Part shown: positions 59,573-64,000 of the stretch, piece by piece
Layout of the letters: each line of letters begins with the position of its first letter
How positions within the stretch are numbered: the stretch's first letter is position 1
Assembly: GCF_000485595.1 (NCBI RefSeq)
Contig: NW_014577274.1
Coordinates: 110,496-174,495, forward strand
Direction of reading: 5' to 3'
DNA length: 64,000 nucleotides
From: Priapulus caudatus
Lineage: Eukaryota; Priapulida; Priapulimorpha; Priapulimorphida; Priapulidae
Notes under the pieces: model-generated
The model's input: only the letters and a program-made list of their open reading frames with translations
What the model was told of the DNA's origin: nothing
Database searches by the model: none
Made by a program: the position numbers and the translations under genes

Positions 59573-62167
59573 ATGGTTTCGCCGCCGCATCTCACCGTTG
59601 CGTCGCCTAACACTGACGCTGACGGTGACGCTGACGTTGACGTTGTTTCTGTGCGCGCTCGCGCGCGGCTGCGAGAGCGGAATCGCCGCGGAGCGTCCCG
59701 CGGCTGCTACGTCTATAACACGCCGACGCACCGTGAAGTCGAACTGGCGAGCGACGCCAGCGACGGACGCAGTTCGACGTCCGACGCATTCGCGCCGACG
59801 CGGCGCGCGCTCATCATCGAGGGAAACCTGGTGCCCGTCTCAAGCAGGAGACCTTCTACAACGTAGAACTTCCCGCGGTGCTTATCTCACGCTGAAAACA
59901 ACAGCATACAGGTGAGCGCAGATATATACCCGCACCTCTCTTCTCTTCTTCTTCTCTTCTTTTCCTGTTCTTTTTGTTTTTCTCGTTTTCTGTTCTCTTT
60001 TTCCTCTTTTCCTCTGCTTCATCAATCATCATCATCATCATCATCATCACTCATCATCATCATCATCATCATCACATCGTCGGTCGTCTTATTTCTTCTT
60101 CGCTCTTCTTCTTCTGATTCAAAGTAAAAAGCGTAATCATTAAAAAACGTACGTAGCACTTCCATATGCCCAGCACGGGCCGTATACGTCTGAGGAGAGA
60201 TATGACAACAAAAACAATACAAAACAAATAACGCTGCAATTTTTTCCCCCTATTCACAACTCAAATGAACTTTTCTCGGCAGGTGATTGAGCGGTACACG
60301 TTGTTGGAACTTTCAGTGCTAGAGATGCTCGATTTGTCTCACAATAACCTCTACCTACTGTCATCGAAAATGCTGGCGCGACCCCCGCGACCTACCAGCC
60401 TGTGTCTGAGTAACAACAAGATAACATTCCTCAGACCTACCGTGTCGATTCATTCCCCTATCTGCGGCCACGTTGATCTATCCGGAAACCGTATTGTACA
60501 CCTACCGGAGCGACTTATCACAGGTACTAAATATTTAGTTTTATTTAAACTAAAAATATTGCTCCGTTATTGCTAATTAAAGTTTCTTACATTTAATTTA
60601 TAACATTGTTTAATTTGGTTTAGGTTTTCTTTCAGTATTTATGTTTATGTTCAGCCTACATCGTGTGGCCGTGACCAAGATGCGGGCGATACACACATTA
60701 TAGACATTATACTTAACATTTAAACATGGAGATCGCTTCACTTGCCATAACTGAATTAAACTACATGCTTAGAATTCTGTCGTTTTATAACTCTGTATCT
60801 AAAGTAGTAATTACTCTAATAAATATATCTATATATTGATTTATTTGGCTGCTTATTTATCTGTTTACTTATACGTTTGCTTGTATTTATTTTTTCATTT
60901 TATTCGTTTTTTTTCGGTACGTCCGCAGGTTCTCGCCCGATCGTCACGCTGCTGCTGCGTGACAAATGATAGACGACATTCCCGACAAGCATGCTCGATG
61001 GGGACGCGCGCAACATGCGCCTGCTTCGATCTCACCGGTAACGGTTGCGCCCGCAACATCAACGACGGCCTGGAGCTGTACTGCACGAGCCTGCGCAGTC
61101 TGCTGATCGCCAACACGGGCGTGAAGACGCTGCCCGTGCTCCCGGCCCACGACGCTAGACATTCCAACACGAGCATCCGCCCGACGTGCCGTGCGGCAGC
61201 TGCAGCAGATGCCGCCTGCATGTCGCGCGCAACATGTCGGCATGAGCATCGCTGCGACTGCGACCTGCTAGCGTGGCTGGCGGCGGCGCAGCGCGAGCTG
61301 ACGTTGACGACGACGGGTCGTCTGCCTGCCGGAGCGTGGCTCGGAGAACGCCAGCCTCGCGCAACGTCTCCGCATGAACTGCCGCCAGATGTCACGCCGG
61401 CGACGACGAAGACGACCGGCCACGACGACGTGGAGCGCCCACGGATACGAGGTGGAGGCGAAGCGTTCCACCCGGGACGGGCTGGACGGCGGAAAGACGG
61501 GCGCGGAGTCTTAAGGGAGAGGCAGACGGCGGCCATCGAGCAGGAGCCGGCCGCTGCACTGCATCGGCTACGTGCTCGGCATGTGTATCACGGGGGAGAG
61601 AGCGCTCACCTACATCCTGACGGGCGCCGGATGCATCGTCGCACTGCTCTCCTCGCCGTCATCGCCACCGCCAAGAAGATACGGCCGACCGGCGCGACTC
61701 GATCGAGCCGCCGCTGCGCGCCGGCACGCCGCGCGACGACGACGTCTCCGTCACAAACTTACCCGGGCGACGTCAGCTCTCGCATGAATAAATACGGCGC
61801 CGGCACTTCTCCTGGCTGCCCAGTAGCCATGGCAACCGGCGCTCAACGCGGAGTCTGCACACGCTGAGCGACGTCCGTGGACGCGGAGTCGCAAGTACGA
61901 GCGATCGACGCCGCGGCCGACCGTACAAGCGGCGCTGCGGCAGCGACTCCTGGCGGACGCTTGGTCGCAAGAGAACGACGACGACGACGAGAGCAGGCCC
62001 GCGCCCGAGTCAGACAGACATGAGCAAGAGCGACCGGCTACGGCGTCAGTCAGCACGGCGGGCCCGATGAAGAGCCGCGCCAAACAAGACGCCGTCGGAA
62101 ATCATCGCAGTCAAACCAGACGCCTGGGCTCGACGTGGAACCAGTCGGATGCTCACAGCTCATATGA
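59573..62167 (+). pseudogene. Broken second copy of the LRR membrane protein gene
   Basis: All three exons are present (about 59573-59911, 60283-60523, 60929-62167) with splice sites and the stop region in place, but the frame shifts repeatedly. Exon 1 diverges after a few codons, and the membrane segment and tail are out of frame. Long open frames here (for example 60836-61867) are patchworks of shifted frames. Same interpretation as the SLC25A3 copy. Confidence 0.85.
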
Positions 62168-62839
62168 TCGAGAGGCTTATCATGCGATTATTTTATAAGA
62201 TAAGTGGTAAATACTTATTATTATAATCAGATAAGTGCTAATAATACGTTATTATGATAAGATAAGAGGTTATAATACGTTATTATAATCAGAGAAGTGC
62301 TAATAATACGTTATTATGATAAGATAAGAGGTTATAATACGTTATTATAATCAGATAAGTGCTAATAATACGTTATTATGATAAGATAGGAGCCAATAAT
62401 ACCTTCACAATGTATCATTAGCTCTCGACTTGATCGAGCTGGCGTAGGGTTAATGACGGTGTCAGACGTAAATAATGCCCGCAATTATTCACTGCTGATA
62501 GAAATGTCTTTATTTATGTACTGTGATGGTAACTGTGCCATCATCGCAGGAACAGATATCAATCGAGTTGGTTTTTTATCACGAGGGAGACAATAATCAA
62601 CTGTCTAGCGAATATAAGGACTTATTAATTAAAGTCAGGCTATAGAGTCGGTTACGCGGATTTCACCATGCAGACGATACTGACAATGTTGAGCCCATCG
62701 CGTAGATCCGTCCACTCATGCAGATGCTTGAGACAGAGATTTGAAACAGAGACGGAGTAGTGATAACATCACGTGGATGCGTGCGCGATGTGAGTGATAA
62801 CACTATGGACATGAAACAAGGAGAGAGTTGAGACAACCT

Positions 62840-63390
62840 TGTTAACATTCTATAGACGAGAGATGCAGAGACTTGATTACCTTCTATTTCTATAGATGAA
62901 TCATGGGTAGACGGAAGCCTTGATCACAATCTATAGATGAGACATAGAGAGATTGAAGCTAAGATCACATTCTATAGATAAATCATGCAGAGACTTTGAT
63001 CACTTTCTATAAATTAGGGATGCGGAGACTGAATCTTGATCAAATTCTATAGATAAGGGATGCGGAGACTAAGTCCTTGATCACATTCTATAAATGAGGA
63101 ATGCAGAGATTAAATCCTTGCTCACATTCTATAGATGAGGGATGCAGAGACTAAATCCTTGCTCACATTCTATAGATGAGGGATGCAGAGACTAAATCCT
63201 TGCTCACATTCTATAGATGAATCATGTAGAGACTAAGTCCTTGATCACATTCTATAGATGAGGGATGCGGAGACTGAATCCTTGATCAAATTCTATAGAT
63301 GAAGAATGCAGAGACTGAATCCTTGATCACATTCTATAGATGAGAGATGCAGAGACTGAATCCTTGATCACATTCTATAGATGGATCATT
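62840..63390. repeat. Second copy of the 41-bp minisatellite
   Basis: Same units as 49540-50065, with one unit partly deleted near 62,995 and one more GAGGGATGCAGAGACTAAAT unit near 63,180. Confidence 0.88.
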
Positions 63391-64000
63391 CGGCGACTGG
63401 AGACAGCGTTGGTAACATCGTAAGAATGAGTCACAGAGACCGAGGAGAACTTTATACACATTCTACGGGAGGACTCGGGCAAGGTCCGGACACTTGTGAG
63501 CACTGTGTAAATGAGAGCATTCAGAGATTGCATACAGACGTCACGCGATCACTATGTGAAACGGCCCTACGTAGACTGCAGACAACAGTGAGCCTATTCT
63601 AGTTAGTAAGGATTAAAGACCGACTTAATTGTGCTCACCGTGTAGATGAACATATACAATCCGTAGAGGCTGAACATCACTTAAACATATAGCAAGATAT
63701 CTCTAGACCAATTAGTTAGGGTAGAGCGCATTTACTACAACGTATAATTTAACTATATATATACTATATATAATATATATATATATGATATTATATATAT
63801 ATATATTATATCTCTTTGGAGACTCATATAAAGTCTATTGTCTGTAGCAGTGGTTCATAAACCTTTCCGGCCACCGCCCTTGGCTCTATAAACCCATCCT
63901 AATGCCCTTACCATGAAGGCTACGTACGAGCCGTCTGGGCGCGTTCTAAGCTATATTCTGTTTGAAATATTTAGTAAACTCAGTATAAAACGCTATATAC

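Larger units (their letters stand above)
55009..64000 (+). repeat. 9-kb direct duplicate of 41.8-50.7 kb with many small indels
   Basis: The whole stretch aligns in the same orientation to 41811-50690. It differs mainly by one-base insertions and deletions every few tens of bases, in exons, introns and microsatellites alike. It begins immediately after 25 Ns and continues past the window end. Uniform indels without excess substitutions point to uncorrected long reads. Confidence 0.93.

Noticed and set aside
60836-61867. Second functional LRR gene of 343 codons
   Set aside because: It follows several shifted frames of the copied exon 3 and loses the membrane segment; the intact gene is at 46322-48905.

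Overview
This window is nuclear DNA from an animal, most likely a bilaterian marine invertebrate. Small exons with GT/AG borders sit in introns of up to 5 kb, the non-coding DNA is AT-rich and full of microsatellites and short inverted-repeat transposons, interstitial TTAGGG tracts occur, and the proteins are typical of metazoans. The phylum cannot be fixed from the sequence. There are no bacterial operons, CRISPR arrays or phage genes, and I saw no tRNA or rRNA gene.

Layout. 1-26.4 kb, minus strand: exons for roughly the first 1,250 residues of UNC79, the large auxiliary subunit of the NALCN sodium-leak channel. Twenty-six exons were placed by homology and splice phase, but their order is scrambled. 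From high to low coordinate the protein-order numbers run 17, 1-13, 22-23, 18-21, 14-16, 24-26. All exons are on one strand and the phases fit only when they are put back in protein order. This points to mis-ordered contigs and not to biology. 30.7-31.1 kb, minus: TMEM170, an ER/nuclear-envelope membrane protein. 31.5-32.9 kb, minus: CRIPT, lacking its first exon. 36.2-39.6 kb, plus: APEX2 (AP endonuclease 2), five exons, apparently complete. 40.6-43.5 kb, minus: SLC25A3 (mitochondrial phosphate carrier), seven exons, complete, tail-to-tail with APEX2. 46.3-48.9 kb, plus: an unnamed single-pass leucine-rich-repeat membrane protein, three exons.

From 55,009 (just after a 25-N gap) to the window end, the sequence repeats 41.8-50.7 kb, including most of SLC25A3 and the whole LRR gene. 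This second copy carries many one-base insertions and deletions that break every reading frame and several splice sites, in exons and introns alike. It looks like an unpolished long-read version of the same locus or a second haplotype, not a functional duplication.

The rest is intron and intergenic DNA holding several non-autonomous transposon families (one hAT-like with an 8-bp target duplication, one Harbinger-like, one TTAA-flanked, two with TTAGGG tracts as their core), nested foldbacks, minisatellites, and a recurring small hairpin with shared outer ends but copy-specific perfect arms. The genes are ordinary housekeeping or neuronal genes with no evident joint pathway. I found no convincing new multi-gene system. 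The most notable items are the UNC79 permutation, the hairpin family, the TTAGGG-cored elements and two PCNA-binding motifs in APEX2.
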